NCBI GenBank assembly: GCA_934154445.1 | Contig: CAKPGC010000008.1 | Location: 1-64,000, forward strand | DNA length: 64,000 nt | Source of the DNA: an uncultured Clostridia bacterium | GTDB taxonomy: Bacteria > Bacillota > Clostridia > TANB77 > CAG-508 | Reading direction: 5' to 3' | Part shown: positions 36,032 through 44,888 of the stretch, one piece after another | Position numbering within the stretch: the first letter of the stretch is position 1 | Layout: the number at the start of each line of letters is the position of its first letter | The notes under the pieces: generated by a model | The model's input: only the letters and a program-made list of their open reading frames with translations | What the model was told of the DNA's origin: nothing | Database searches by the model: none | Program-made: the position numbers and the translations under genes

Positions 36032-36136
36032 AATAAAAATACCTCCAATTTTTAATAGTTTTTAATATAGATAGATTTATACTATCTAAAATTTTTCCCA
36101 TTACTATTGCAAATTGAAGATATTTTGTGATAAACT

Positions 36137-36220
36137 ATATCTAGTATTGCAATAGCAATGCTTTCGTAACATATTAGCTGTCTTAACCGACCAAAGTTTG
36201 TTCAGCTAATATGTTTTTTT
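36137..36220 (+). ncRNA. Possible small RNA ending in a strong terminator
   Basis: A rightward terminator (ACATATTAGCTG 36169-36180, CAGCTAATATGT 36203-36214, then seven T) has no plus-strand gene upstream. A weak promoter (TTGCAA 36107-36112, 18-bp spacer, TAAACT) and a small hairpin (ATTGC-AATA-GCAAT) precede it. A short regulatory or antisense RNA is possible. Confidence 0.35.
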
Positions 36221-36450
36221 GTGTTCTAATGTTCTTTAGTATCATTTTAATTTTAACATTCAATAGACATCAACTCCTTTTATATAAATATATTATCAAA
36301 ACCTTTCAAACCCTTATGCCTGTAATGTTTTGACCTATATATAGCTTAACTCTGTTAGTTCACAAAGTCAAGCAATTTATGAACTTTTTTCAAACTTTTT
36401 TTATTCTGTATCTAAGGAATATCAAGGGTTTGAAAGAGTTTCTACCTAAC

Positions 36451-36479
36451 TTGACAAATACGAACATTTGTGTTATAAT
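36451..36479 (+). promoter_or_regulatory. Consensus promoter of the methyltransferase gene
   Basis: Perfect TTGACA (36451-36456), 17-bp spacer and TATAAT (36474-36479). The spacer holds CGAACATTTGTGTT, which partly resembles a Firmicute LexA box (CGAAC-N4-GTTCG), so damage control is conceivable. A 5' leader of about 140 nt with hairpins follows before the ATG at 36629. Confidence 0.8.
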
Positions 36480-36628
36480 ATATATGTAGGGAGTTATATT
36501 TTTTATAATTCTCTGTAACTTCTTAAATCAAAGAAGGTTTAATTTTATAATAAGATTACGAGCCCATTTTAGATATTTCGTAACTTATTGATTTTAGATA
36601 AAAAAATCAGTAAAGGAGAGTGTCTATA

Positions 36629-37346
36629 ATGGACGAATTTATTTGTACTGGAGAAATTACTCCAAATTTTAGAAATAAAAATGTATTATTATATAATGAG
36701 GATTGTTTAAAAGTTCTTGAACAATTACCTAATGAAAGTATTGATTTAATTGTAAGTGATGTACCTTATCACATAGTAATTGGTAGTAGATGTAGTAAAA
36801 AACAAGGTTATCCGTCAAAAAAACAAGGAAAATTATTTGAACACGATAATATAAAACCAAAAGAATATTTACCTTTAATATATAGTAAATTAAAAGATAA
36901 TTCACATTGTTATTTAATGATAAACGAAAGAAACCTTGCTCATCTTCAAATAGAGGCAGAGAAAGTTCGGTTTTAAATTCCAACAATTAATTATATGGAA
37001 CAAAGGAAATGCCTTGCCTAACCATTACTATTTAAGATGTTATGAATGTATTTTGATGTTACGAAAAGGAAAATCAAAAGATATAAACCGTATGACAACA
37101 AAAAATATTCTTGATATTCCTAATATAAAACCCGGAACAAAGGTACATCCAACCGAAAAACCAGTTGATTTAATGAAAATATTAATAAAAAATTCTTCAA
37201 ACGAAGGAGATATTGTTTGCGATATGTTTATGGGGTCTGGAAGTACTGGAGTTGCTTGTTTAGAAACTAATCGAAAGTTTATAGGTTGTGAAATAGATTC
37301 CGATTTTTACAATATTGCAGAAGATAGAATAAAAGGTATAGTGTGA
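36629..37346 (+). CDS. DNA adenine/cytosine-N methyltransferase, +1 frameshift at CGG
   Basis: Amino-methylating DNA methyltransferase of beta arrangement. Motif IV comes first (LIVSDVPYHI; DVPY in place of DPPY), and the AdoMet motif I is near the end (DMFMGSGSTGVACLETNRKFIGCE), preceded by the typical HPTEKPVDLM. At about residue 114 the frame reads GTT CGG TTT TAA (CGG 36968-36970). Skipping C gives EKVGFKFQQLIIWNKGNALP NHYYLRCYE, the expected family sequence. ATG 36629 is preferred (AAAGGAG ten bases upstream). No restriction gene is next to it, so it may protect or mark the element. Confidence 0.8.
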
Positions 37347-37417
37347 GATGTAATAAGAATAAGGTAGGGGGTATATTACCATCTTGACCTTAAAATTTAG
37401 TGCCATATATTGATATA

Positions 37418-37465
37418 GCATCACAAGCCTTAGACACTAAGGCATTATTGAAAGTTGTGAGATGT
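37418..37465. repeat. Nested hairpin 1 in the gene-free region
   Basis: Inner stem GCCTTAG-ACA-CTAAGGC (37427-37443), outer arms GCATCACAA and TTGTGA-GA-TGT. It is followed by the 12-bp palindrome TTGATATATCAA (37473-37484). No gene is present from 37,347 to 38,001. Confidence 0.6.
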
Positions 37466-37593
37466 TAAGACATTGATATATCAACATTTTAGATGAATTT
37501 TTGATATAAATTCTTCAAAATCTTCAAAAAATCAAGTAAATAAAGGTCAAAAAGGGGTACTCCACTCTCATAGGAAGGCAAATTAGCTTTTTT

Positions 37594-37642
37594 AGGGGTT
37601 GACGGAAAAAGGCGAAACGAATGTGTAGCCCCGTCAATCCCT
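37594..37642. repeat. Hairpin 2: AGGGGTTGACGG inverted repeat
   Basis: AGGGGTTGACGG (37594-37605) and CCGTCAATCCCT (37631-37642) pair with one mismatch, extended outward by TTTTTTAG / CTAAAAAAA and inward by GGC...GCC. Much less AT-rich than its surroundings. Confidence 0.6.
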
Positions 37643-37651
37643 TGCTAAAAA

Positions 37652-37723
37652 AATTATTGTTGAGATGTTGAAAGTTAAGGAAAGGCTTTTGCCTTTCTGC
37701 AACTTTCTATTTCAATAATAATT
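37652..37723. repeat. Hairpin 3: 72-nt three-part stem
   Basis: Stacked arms AATTATTGTTGA / TCAATAATAATT, GAAAGTT / AACTTTC and GAAAGGC-TTTT-GCCTTTC form one long imperfect hairpin. No T-run follows, so it is not a simple terminator. With hairpins 1 and 2 it may be a single-strand or replication origin. Confidence 0.6.
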
Positions 37724-37762
37724 GATTCTTTTACTCGCCGATATTAACCAAATCCAAGATAA

Positions 37763-37984
37763 GGACAAGTTACTAAAAACAACTTGTCCTTTAAATTTAT
37801 ATATCATTATTGAATAATTGTATATTGGGACAAGATGACAAGATAAAAAAGACATATAAATAATAACTAAAACTATATCCTTAAGACATTAATTTTAAAT
37901 TCTATTCAGCAATTCTAAAATAACTTGTCATCTTGTCCTAATACTAAAATATCTTTTATTTTCAAGTTTTTTGAACGGACAAGG
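37763..37984. repeat. GGACAAG repeat block, right copy
   Basis: GGACAAG (37763-37769) facing CTTGTCC (37783-37789), GGACAAGATGACAAG (37828-37842), its inverse CTTGTCATCTTGTCC (37924-37938) and GGACAAGG (37978-37984). ATTGAATAAT precedes the second, as in the left block at 29982-30113. Located just after the ATPase gene. Confidence 0.65.
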
Positions 37985-38001
37985 TTATTTTGTAACCTTG
38001 C

Positions 38002-39681
38002 CTACTCGTAGTCTTCAACTTTAATATGATTATCTTTCATAATCTTTAAAACGTCTTGTTGATTGAAGATATAATATGTGTTTTTTGAATTTGCTACCTT
38101 GTCCTTTAATCCTTCTCCAGATTCTCTTTTTTTCTCAAATCCATACCACTGAGTCAATTTTTTTCCAAGTGAAGAGGTACTTTTTATCCATTTTAATTCA
38201 TCTTGTCTTTCTATATATTCAAACAAATCATCTATTTTAACACCCTTTTTTCCATTCTTTAATGAATAAACTGGGGCAATTAAACCATCAAAATAAGAGT
38301 ATAAGAAATATAAAAGTTGCAATTTAGGTTCGTTTTCAATATTTCTTTTAAACTTTTCATTACTTAATTTTCTTGCATATTTTAAAAGATTATCTGTAAC
38401 TTGTGTATTTTCATTTTCTTCATCAATTACTTTTGCTATGCTTAACAGAGGACTCCACAAGTCATCTTCTCTTAAAGAATAACCTTTAAAACTAACTTCT
38501 GACTTATCATATATTTCTTTTATTTTAGGTGCATATAGAAACCCAAAAATATATAAATCATCAACTAGACTTTGTAACATATTTTTTGTTTTTTCATCTT
38601 CTCTAAATTTAAGAATTGAAATATTTGTAACTCTTTGAGTTGTATATTTTATAACTCTTTCAAATAATACATCATCAATATTGCTAATTCCCCCCATTAT
38701 TTTAGGCGAAAAAGATCGAAATTTTTTTATTTGATTATTTTGTCCAACACATCTTGGTACAACCCCATCTATATTAAACCCTTGATTCAATATTTTGATA
38801 ATTTCTTGTTTATCTTCTCCATACATTTTTTCAAATTCATCAAGGATTATTGTACTACCGTCATTGTCTATTTGTCTGAAGATATTGGCTGGATTTATGT
38901 TTGAACAGAACAAAGGATTAAAACATAACTTACTCATCAATTTCATTATTGTAGATTTTCCTGTTCCTTTCTCTCCATTTAGCCATAAATAAGGAATTAC
39001 TTGAAAAATAATATATATGTATGTCATTATAATATAAGAAACTATTACATCAATAAAATCATCTGCTACAACTACATATTTTTTAAAAACATTTTTGATG
39101 TTTGCAAATAATTCATTTGCTTTAACAGTCTTTCCATTTACATAGTTGGCGAAATTTCTTAAAGAAAATCTACTATCAATATCTTCTTCGTGAGAAGGAA
39201 CAATTCCAAAAAATTTTGCTTTTCCTATTTCATATATTTTTTTATTAGACATACCGATATACGTTTGTGAGTTTCCTTGTTCATCAAATCCTTTAATTCC
39301 ATAAATCATTCCAACATCTTCTCTATAATCAATGGCTGGAAAAACTTTGTCTATTTTATTATCATTTTCTGCTCTTTTTAGTATTTCATCTTGATATGTT
39401 TTTTCCGTTCTTTCAAATGTAATACTTAAAAATGAATTCTTGCAATATTCAATTAATTTTTGTTTAGAATCATCATTAAAATTAAAGTGTTCTGTTGCTT
39501 GTTTCATAAGTTCTAAAACATCATCTTTTGATAATATTTCATCTTTAATAATGATTTTTTGTATATATTTTTCTGCATTTTCTAGGTTGCTAGAAGTGTC
39601 ATTTGACACTTCTAATCTTTTAATATCTTCTTTGTATTGTTCTATGATACTTAATTTATTATCTGTTTTATTTTGTTCCAT
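38002..39681 (-). CDS. DUF3631/D5-like AAA+ ATPase, probable replication helicase-type protein (559 aa)
   Basis: Central P-loop ATPase: Walker A GEKGTGKSTIMKL at about residue 235, Walker B TIILDEFEKM at about residue 273, sensor region (FSPKIMGGISNIDD ... RVIKYTTQR). Upstream, about 200 residues include a helical primase/transcription-control-like part; the C-terminal 200 residues contain a winged-helix-like end (KIDDLFEYIERQDELKWIKS ... LGKKLTQWYGFEKKRE). Related proteins in plasmids and phages act as replicative helicases or primase partners. It is flanked by the GGACAAG repeats, fitting a replication role. Confidence 0.7.
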   Translation of the reverse strand: MEQNKTDNKLSIIEQYKEDIKRLEVSNDTSSNLENAEKYIQKIIIKDEILSKDDVLELMKQATEHFNFNDDSKQKLIEYCKNSFLSITFERTEKTYQDEILKRAENDNKIDKVFPAIDYREDVGMIYGIKGFDEQGNSQTYIGMSNKKIYEIGKAKFFGIVPSHEEDIDSRFSLRNFANYVNGKTVKANELFANIKNVFKKYVVVADDFIDVIVSYIIMTYIYIIFQVIPYLWLNGEKGTGKSTIMKLMSKLCFNPLFCSNINPANIFRQIDNDGSTIILDEFEKMYGEDKQEIIKILNQGFNIDGVVPRCVGQNNQIKKFRSFSPKIMGGISNIDDVLFERVIKYTTQRVTNISILKFREDEKTKNMLQSLVDDLYIFGFLYAPKIKEIYDKSEVSFKGYSLREDDLWSPLLSIAKVIDEENENTQVTDNLLKYARKLSNEKFKRNIENEPKLQLLYFLYSYFDGLIAPVYSLKNGKKGVKIDDLFEYIERQDELKWIKSTSSLGKKLTQWYGFEKKRESGEGLKDKVANSKNTYYIFNQQDVLKIMKDNHIKVEDYE

Positions 39682-40060
39682 TTTTATTTTCCTCCTTTTT
39701 CATTATTTCGTCAAATTCTATTTTCATTTTTCCCAGCCATTTTGGGTTTTCTACTTTTAGTCTTATAAGTAGATTTCCTTCTTTTGTTATAGATACAATA
39801 AATTTGATTGGAGTAACTGCATATTTTTTTCCTTTTTCTGTTAGTCTCCATTTTTCTTTATCTTCTTTATTGTCATTTTCCTTCAAAAAACCTTCTTTAT
39901 TTAAGATAAGATTTACTGCTCTACCTCCTTTACCGTAAGTTTTTCCTAAATCTGTTGCATTTAACAATTCATCACTTACACAGAATAAATTTATTTTATT
40001 TTCTTCAATGAAATTATCAATGTTCTCTTTCATTTTCTCTAGTTCTTCTTTATTTTCCAT
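39668..40060 (-). CDS. Hypothetical element protein (130 aa)
   Basis: The C-terminal half resembles a small winged-helix or antirepressor-tail domain (LLNATDLGKTYGKGGRAVNLILNKEGFLKE, then WRLTEKGKKYAVTPIKF), as in phage KilA-C/Rha-associated 'Gly-rich turn plus wing' domains. The start at MENKEELEK has AAGGAGG eight bases upstream; the earlier in-frame Met is inside the previous gene. Overlaps the ATPase gene by 14 bp, so co-translated with it. Confidence 0.55.
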   Translation of the reverse strand: MENKEELEKMKENIDNFIEENKINLFCVSDELLNATDLGKTYGKGGRAVNLILNKEGFLKENDNKEDKEKWRLTEKGKKYAVTPIKFIVSITKEGNLLIRLKVENPKWLGKMKIEFDEIMKKEENKNGTK

Positions 40061-40062
40061 TT

Positions 40063-40446
40063 TTATTTTCCTCCTTTTTCTTCGTCGTAATGCCATTCAC
40101 ACGCATATTCTTTCAATTTTTTTAAGTCAATGTTACAAACGTCTATTGTTTCCGTATCTTCTGCCATTTCATTTACTTTGTAGCTTTCTATTATACTTGT
40201 AACTATTCCTAAATTTTTTAGAAATTCTGTCATTCCCTTATTTTCTGAATAGTTTTTAATAGTTGCCATTCCGACTTGATATTCTTGAGATATGTCATAA
40301 ATTGTGCTTTTTGTAACTATTTCAGATGTGTCATTATCTTGTATTACAATCGCTATTGCAGAAGGTTCTGTTATATAATGACTTACTATAAATGAACAAT
40401 TTTTGTAATCCCATATTTTAAAATTTTTTTTATTTTCATTATACAT
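40063..40446 (-). CDS. Hypothetical protein, possibly DUF4313-like (127 aa)
   Basis: A small alpha/beta protein: YKNCSFIVSHYITEPSAIAIVIQDNDTSEI, then FLKNLGIVTSIIESYKVN and a C-terminal YACEWHYDE. The pattern is like DUF4313 proteins of Firmicute mobile elements, recalled from memory. It ends 3 bp before the next gene's start, so they form an operon. No enzymatic motif. Confidence 0.5.
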   Translation of the reverse strand: MYNENKKNFKIWDYKNCSFIVSHYITEPSAIAIVIQDNDTSEIVTKSTIYDISQEYQVGMATIKNYSENKGMTEFLKNLGIVTSIIESYKVNEMAEDTETIDVCNIDLKKLKEYACEWHYDEEKGGK

Positions 40447-40589
40447 TTTTATTCACTCCTTTTATTTTTATATAAAATAGAACGTTCTTATTTTTATAAT
40501 ATAATTTTACTACTTTTTAGCTTCCCTCTCATTCCGAAAAAAAGTAAAATTTTTTGTTTTTTCGTAAAAACAGAAAAAAAAAGAACTAA

Positions 40590-41585
40590 TTAGTTCTTTT
40601 TTCTACCACAAATTAGTCCTTGTTCTTTGCATTTTTGGAATACTAAACCTTTTACTGTATCAATTTTATTGTTTTCACCATCATTCAATCTAGAATTAAT
40701 ATTTTCTCTCCTTACTTTATTTTGCTCGTATTCTCTTTCTTTTAATATTAATTTATTCAATTTTTTTCTATCAAATATTTTTAGGTCATTTTTCAATTCT
40801 GTTATTTCTCGCTTTTGCTTTTTTATTCTTTCTGTTAGCATTTTTTGTTCATTAACTTTTTTTTGTCTCCATTCTATTGATGGCATTCTGTATTTAGATT
40901 CATTTTCTTGTATATATATTAACATTTCTTTTTCGTCTAATTCTTTTAATATTTGTTTTAATGTTTCTATAGAAATAAAATATACAGGACTAATCTCTGT
41001 AATCATTTTATAAAAATTACTTTGTAATCCCATTTGATATAATTTCTCTATTTGCTTTTCATTAGACAAACTTTGAATTAATTTAATTATTCTTAGATTT
41101 ATACACTTGTCTTTATCATTACACAAATTTTTACTCTTTTTTAAACAACAAAAATTTAGTGGAACACCATTAGGAAATTTATACTTCTTTCTTAACTCTT
41201 CCAGTCGTTCTATATCAACTATTTTTTTTGGTTTAATTCTATAATAATCTAATAATTTTATAATATTGTAATCTTCTCTTATTATATTTAAAGCCTTAAA
41301 AGAACTAAATAATAAAAAATAATTAGATATTTGTTGATTTACTCCTATTTTTTTTAGTTCTGTTATAACTGCTGCTCTTGAGTTTCTTTCATTATCATTA
41401 GAATTAATATCTTCATCTTTAGAAACATACTTCCTTGTTGCTCCAAATACTTCCTTTTCTAGTTTACGAATTTCTAACGATATTTCATCGTTGTTTTTGA
41501 ATTTACCAATTCTTTTGCAGTATTTTATTTGTGACTCCAGTTCTTCTCCTATCGTAGAAGGCATCTTGTAAAATAATTTTTCCAT
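40590..41585 (-). CDS. Hypothetical element protein with Cys cluster and coiled coil (331 aa)
   Basis: Unrecognised. Helical throughout; a Cys cluster (FCCLKKSKNLCNDKDKC, about residue 160) could bind zinc or an iron-sulfur cluster, in the spirit of primase large-subunit or replication accessory proteins. Residues 235-300 are coiled coil (KMLTERIKKQKREITELKN). Second Cys pair near the end (FQKCKEQGLICG). The start at MEKLFYKM is chosen because GGAG lies six bases upstream. Upstream 41,586-41,810 has no gene. Confidence 0.5.
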   Translation of the reverse strand: MEKLFYKMPSTIGEELESQIKYCKRIGKFKNNDEISLEIRKLEKEVFGATRKYVSKDEDINSNDNERNSRAAVITELKKIGVNQQISNYFLLFSSFKALNIIREDYNIIKLLDYYRIKPKKIVDIERLEELRKKYKFPNGVPLNFCCLKKSKNLCNDKDKCINLRIIKLIQSLSNEKQIEKLYQMGLQSNFYKMITEISPVYFISIETLKQILKELDEKEMLIYIQENESKYRMPSIEWRQKKVNEQKMLTERIKKQKREITELKNDLKIFDRKKLNKLILKEREYEQNKVRRENINSRLNDGENNKIDTVKGLVFQKCKEQGLICGRKKN

Positions 41586-41810
41586 AATTTTCTCCAATTC
41601 TTTTTTTATTATATCTTGAATTTTCTTTATTTTCAATGGTTAAGGCAATTTTTTACGAAAAATGTAAAATGTTATATTTTTTACGGAATGCTTATTTTCC
41701 AAAAATATCTTACACTATATATAGAATTTGCAAATTCACTTCAAAATTTATAATCGTATATAAATAATACTAGTTAAAATTTCATATACATTGTAATGTA
41801 AGGAGTGTAA

Positions 41811-42017
41811 ATGAAAATATATAGTTTTAATTATGAAAATGAAATAGTTGTACAGATATTTCTTAGCCAATCTGAAAGTAAAGATACTGAAACAATCAGA
41901 AAAATAAATGTCTTAAAAAATTTGTATAACAACATTTCAATATTTATAAGTGGAAATTATGATACAACATCAGTATTAAAAGGAATGTTAGAATATCATT
42001 TAAAAAATAACAAATAA
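41811..42017 (+). CDS. Small hypothetical protein (68 aa)
   Basis: Good AAGGAG site nine bases before the ATG. Alpha/beta (KIYSFNYENEIVVQIFL ... NNISIFISGNYDTTSVLKGMLEYHLKN). It precedes the recombinase gene by about 95 bp on the same strand, the position of small excision-control proteins in some serine-recombinase elements, but it shows no DNA-binding motif. Confidence 0.5.
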   Translation: MKIYSFNYENEIVVQIFLSQSESKDTETIRKINVLKNLYNNISIFISGNYDTTSVLKGMLEYHLKNNK

Positions 42018-42111
42018 TTTGCATTTTCAATATAAATGAGATAATATATTTATAATTTAAAAGTTATTAGTATATTTATCTTATTGAAAGGTAAGGTGAA
42101 TATAATAAATA

Positions 42112-43699
42112 ATGAATGTAGTATGTTATTGTAGATTAAGTAAAGATGATAACAGAAGTAGATATACAAGTATTGAAGGTCAACAACAACTAGCACAAGA
42201 ATATGCTGAAAAGCATTCTTTAACTATAACCCAGTTTTATATAGACGACGACCAAACTCGGATTTATTGAATACGAAAAACGTCCAAATTTTTACAGAAT
42301 GTTGCAAGATGTTGAAAGTGGAAAGGTTGATTTAATATTAGCCAAAGATTTATCTAGGCTTTGTAGAAAAAATAGTAGAGCATTAAACTTTGTTGATATT
42401 ATAAAAGAATCTAAAGCTAATCTCATCTTAATGTCTGACCCTATGCTTGGAGAATTTAACTTGCAAACGGATGATGATTCAATGCTAGGCTTGTCAACTT
42501 GGTTTAATGAAAGATATGTAAAAGAGGTTTCTTGCAAAGTTAAGGGTGGTATGCAACGTTTACAAAAAAAGGGAACATTAATGCAAGGTACTAAATTTGG
42601 ATATTTAAAAACTAATAATAAAGGAGAATTAATTGTTGATGAAAGAGTAAGAAACACTATTACTACTATTTTTAATCTTTACGAAAATGGTCTAGGAATG
42701 AGGGCTATTACTTTGGAACTAAATTCAAAATACAATTTTTTAACACCTTCTCAAATAATTGCAATAGACTTACAAAATAGAGGAAGAACTTATGCAAAAC
42801 CAGTAAAGGAACTTTGGGATATATATATGATAAAAAGGATTTTAAAAGATGAAATTTATATTGGTACTTTAATTACACATAAAACAGAATGTAAAGACAT
42901 ACATAAAAATGCAGAAAAAGTTCCAGCAGAAAATCAAATACGTTTTGAAAATCATCACGAACCCATAATATCAAAAGAACAATTTAAAAATGTTCAAGAA
43001 ATATTAGAATTAAGAAAAAAAAGTTCTGCATATTATCAAAAAAAATCTTTTAATTATGCTTTAGGAGGATTTTTAAAATGTGGTACCTGTGGAAAGAGTT
43101 TAACTGGTTTTTCACGAAAACGAAGTAAAAATCCTAATTATGTTCCAACTAAAGCTTATGATTGTGAAAACTACAGAAAATATGGCAAATCTAGGTGTTG
43201 TAGTCATTATGTTAAAGAAGATTACTTACTCGCTAACTTAAAAAACTTTTTAATAGTCGTTAGAAATGAATATTCTGATACTTTAAAAAATCTTACTTTA
43301 ACCCAAATGAAAAAATCTTCACAAGATAAAACCCATCTTCTTCAAGAACAACTAAATAAAACCAAATTAGAATTAAAAACTCTTCTTTCACAAAAAATTA
43401 ATGACTTAACTGGTGCTAACGAAGAAACAAAAAGTATTTTACTTGAAACTTATTCTGCTTTAGAAAAAGAAAAAACAAAAATAATATCTTCTTTGGAAGA
43501 ACAAATTAAATCAATAAAGGATGAAACCTTAAATCAAAAACAAGATAAACTAAAACAAGCTATTGATTATTTTACTGAGATAATTGATAGTCCAACTATA
43601 AACAAAGGTATTTTAAATATGATAGTAGATAAAATTTATATCTACCAAGACAAGTCAATTAGAGTTGAATTGAAGGTAGATATAAAAAATCTACTTTAA
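42112..43699 (+). CDS. Large serine recombinase (integrase), +1 frameshift at CGG
   Basis: Site-specific integrase of the element. ATG 42112 opens VVCYCRLSKDDNRS (catalytic Ser in RLSKDD) and continues to FYIDDDQT. The frame then reads CGG ATT TAT TGA (CGG 42259-42261). Skipping C gives GFIEYEKRPNFYRML, then the catalytic-domain core (DLILAKDLSRLCRKN), recombinase domain, zinc ribbon (CGTCGKSLTGFSR ... CENYRKYGKSRCCSHYVKED), coiled coil and C-terminal domain, all intact. It lies 20 bp from attR, as expected of an integrase. Confidence 0.9.
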
Positions 43700-43719
43700 T
43701 TTTTTCTACTGTGTAGACT

Positions 43720-43727
43720 TAATGTTG
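43720..43727. other. Element boundary attR (core TAATGTTG)
   Basis: Second copy of the 8-bp core, directly after the recombinase gene and inside the last sense codons of the M15 gene N-terminal half (GNQSQH-stop). See the left copy at 29833-29840. Confidence 0.75.
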
Positions 43728-43985
43728 ACTTTGATTTCCATGTCCACCTTCATAAGGTCTTTTAAATGCAAATCCTACTGGTATTGGTGCTCCATAAATA
43801 TATCTTTGACTATTCCAACTTTGCATTGTTCTTTTTGTTGTCCATAATATATTACTTTTGCTAGAGCCCCTGAATTCTCTTACTTTTAGAGTTCCATTTG
43901 TATTATATGGCATTGATTCCGATTCGCCCCTGTAATATGTTTCCATTCTATCTGTATCATTATTAAATACTAGTATTTTTGCCAA
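43720..43985 (-). pseudogene. 5' half of the split M15 peptidase gene
   Basis: ATG with AGGAGG upstream, then MAKILVFNNDTDRMETYYRG ... GTLKVREFRG ... PVGFAFKRPYEGGHGNQSQH and a TAA that comes from element DNA. The normal continuation, YAGVAFDVGQ, is at 29418-29843. In Clostridia such M15 plus peptidoglycan-binding proteins are spore or wall hydrolases. As it stands the 88-residue product lacks the active site. Confidence 0.85.
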
Positions 43986-44049
43986 TAAAAAAACCTCCTC
44001 ATACTTTTTTATATATTGTATGATAAGGCTTTTATTTTGGTTAATAATT

Positions 44050-44823
44050 TTATTTAACTTCCCTACATTTTATAATCCATCTTTGTTTACTATCATCAGT
44101 ACATGTTATTAATGTAACTTCTTTTTTACCTCCTGTTAGTTGGGTTGTGTCACTCGTATCATTTGGATCAACAGTGTGTTTATCATAAATTTCATATACA
44201 ATTGTTCTATTAGTTAAATCTGTCAATGTAAGAGTGTCTCCTACAACTAATGTTGGTACTTTACTAAAGAATTTTGTATTTCTATAATTATGCCCCACAA
44301 TACAGAAGTTACCAACTTCATTTGGATCATATCCATGAAATTTGACTGGTGATATTTTTAGTAACTCTTCTGTTTCTTCTATACTTCCAGTTTCACCTTG
44401 CAAAACAGAATATGTAACATTTATTTTTGGAATTTGTATTTTTGCAATTATTTTATATTTATACCCACTTGATGATACATAAACTTCCGCCTGATTATTT
44501 ATTGAAGCAACACTTAATTTTTCACTTTCTTTTGCTTCTTTTTCATTGTAATTTTCTTCCGTTCCATCTAAAACAACCAAAAGTATGTCATCTCTTGCTA
44601 CTGTTGTATCCTCTGTTTTGGCTGCTAATGTTTGATCCATTTTTTCTAATATTTGTTGAGATGTTTCTTCGCTCTTATTTCTATCATATTCAGCATATAT
44701 ATACAAAGATGCTAGAATGCAAACAAAAAATATAGATAGAATAAAATTAAATTTATAAACTTTCTTTTTTCTTTTTAATTCAGGTGTTACATATAACTTT
44801 TCTGTAACTAAAATCTGATTCAT
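44050..44823 (-). CDS. srtD: Class D-like sortase (257 aa)
   Basis: N-terminal membrane helix (residues 25-43), an extracellular stalk, and the sortase barrel from about residue 120: KIQIPKINVTYSVLQG, catalytic His in IVGHNYRNTKFFSKV, catalytic Cys in VTLITCTDD, Arg in IIKCRE. The NYRNTKFFSKV segment is typical of class D housekeeping sortases in Clostridia. Second sortase in the window; the one at 16726 is paired with its own substrate, so this may be the general enzyme. Confidence 0.85.
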   Translation of the reverse strand: MNQILVTEKLYVTPELKRKKKVYKFNFILSIFFVCILASLYIYAEYDRNKSEETSQQILEKMDQTLAAKTEDTTVARDDILLVVLDGTEENYNEKEAKESEKLSVASINNQAEVYVSSSGYKYKIIAKIQIPKINVTYSVLQGETGSIEETEELLKISPVKFHGYDPNEVGNFCIVGHNYRNTKFFSKVPTLVVGDTLTLTDLTNRTIVYEIYDKHTVDPNDTSDTTQLTGGKKEVTLITCTDDSKQRWIIKCREVK

Positions 44824-44888
44824 TCTAACCTCCCTACTATATACTTCTTTTATATTATAACATATCTCACTTTCTTTTTAAATATCTT

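Larger units (their letters stand above)
29833..43727. mobile_element. Integrated element of about 13.9 kb with serine recombinase, inserted in an M15 peptidase gene
   Basis: Bounded by 8-bp direct repeats at 29833 and 43720 and by the two halves of a split gene. The large serine recombinase (42112-43699) abuts the right end, as usual for integrases of this class. Cargo: zinc-ribbon membrane proteins, XRE regulator, three small paralogues, resolvase, S6-like protein, methyltransferase, helicase-like ATPase and repeat blocks resembling an origin. No relaxase, type IV secretion, capsid or terminase gene is visible, so it is more like an integrated plasmid or satellite than a complete conjugative element or prophage. 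Confidence 0.8.

Noticed and set aside
29833..43727. Complete prophage or conjugative element
   Set aside because: No capsid, terminase, tail, relaxase or type IV secretion genes are present between the att repeats.
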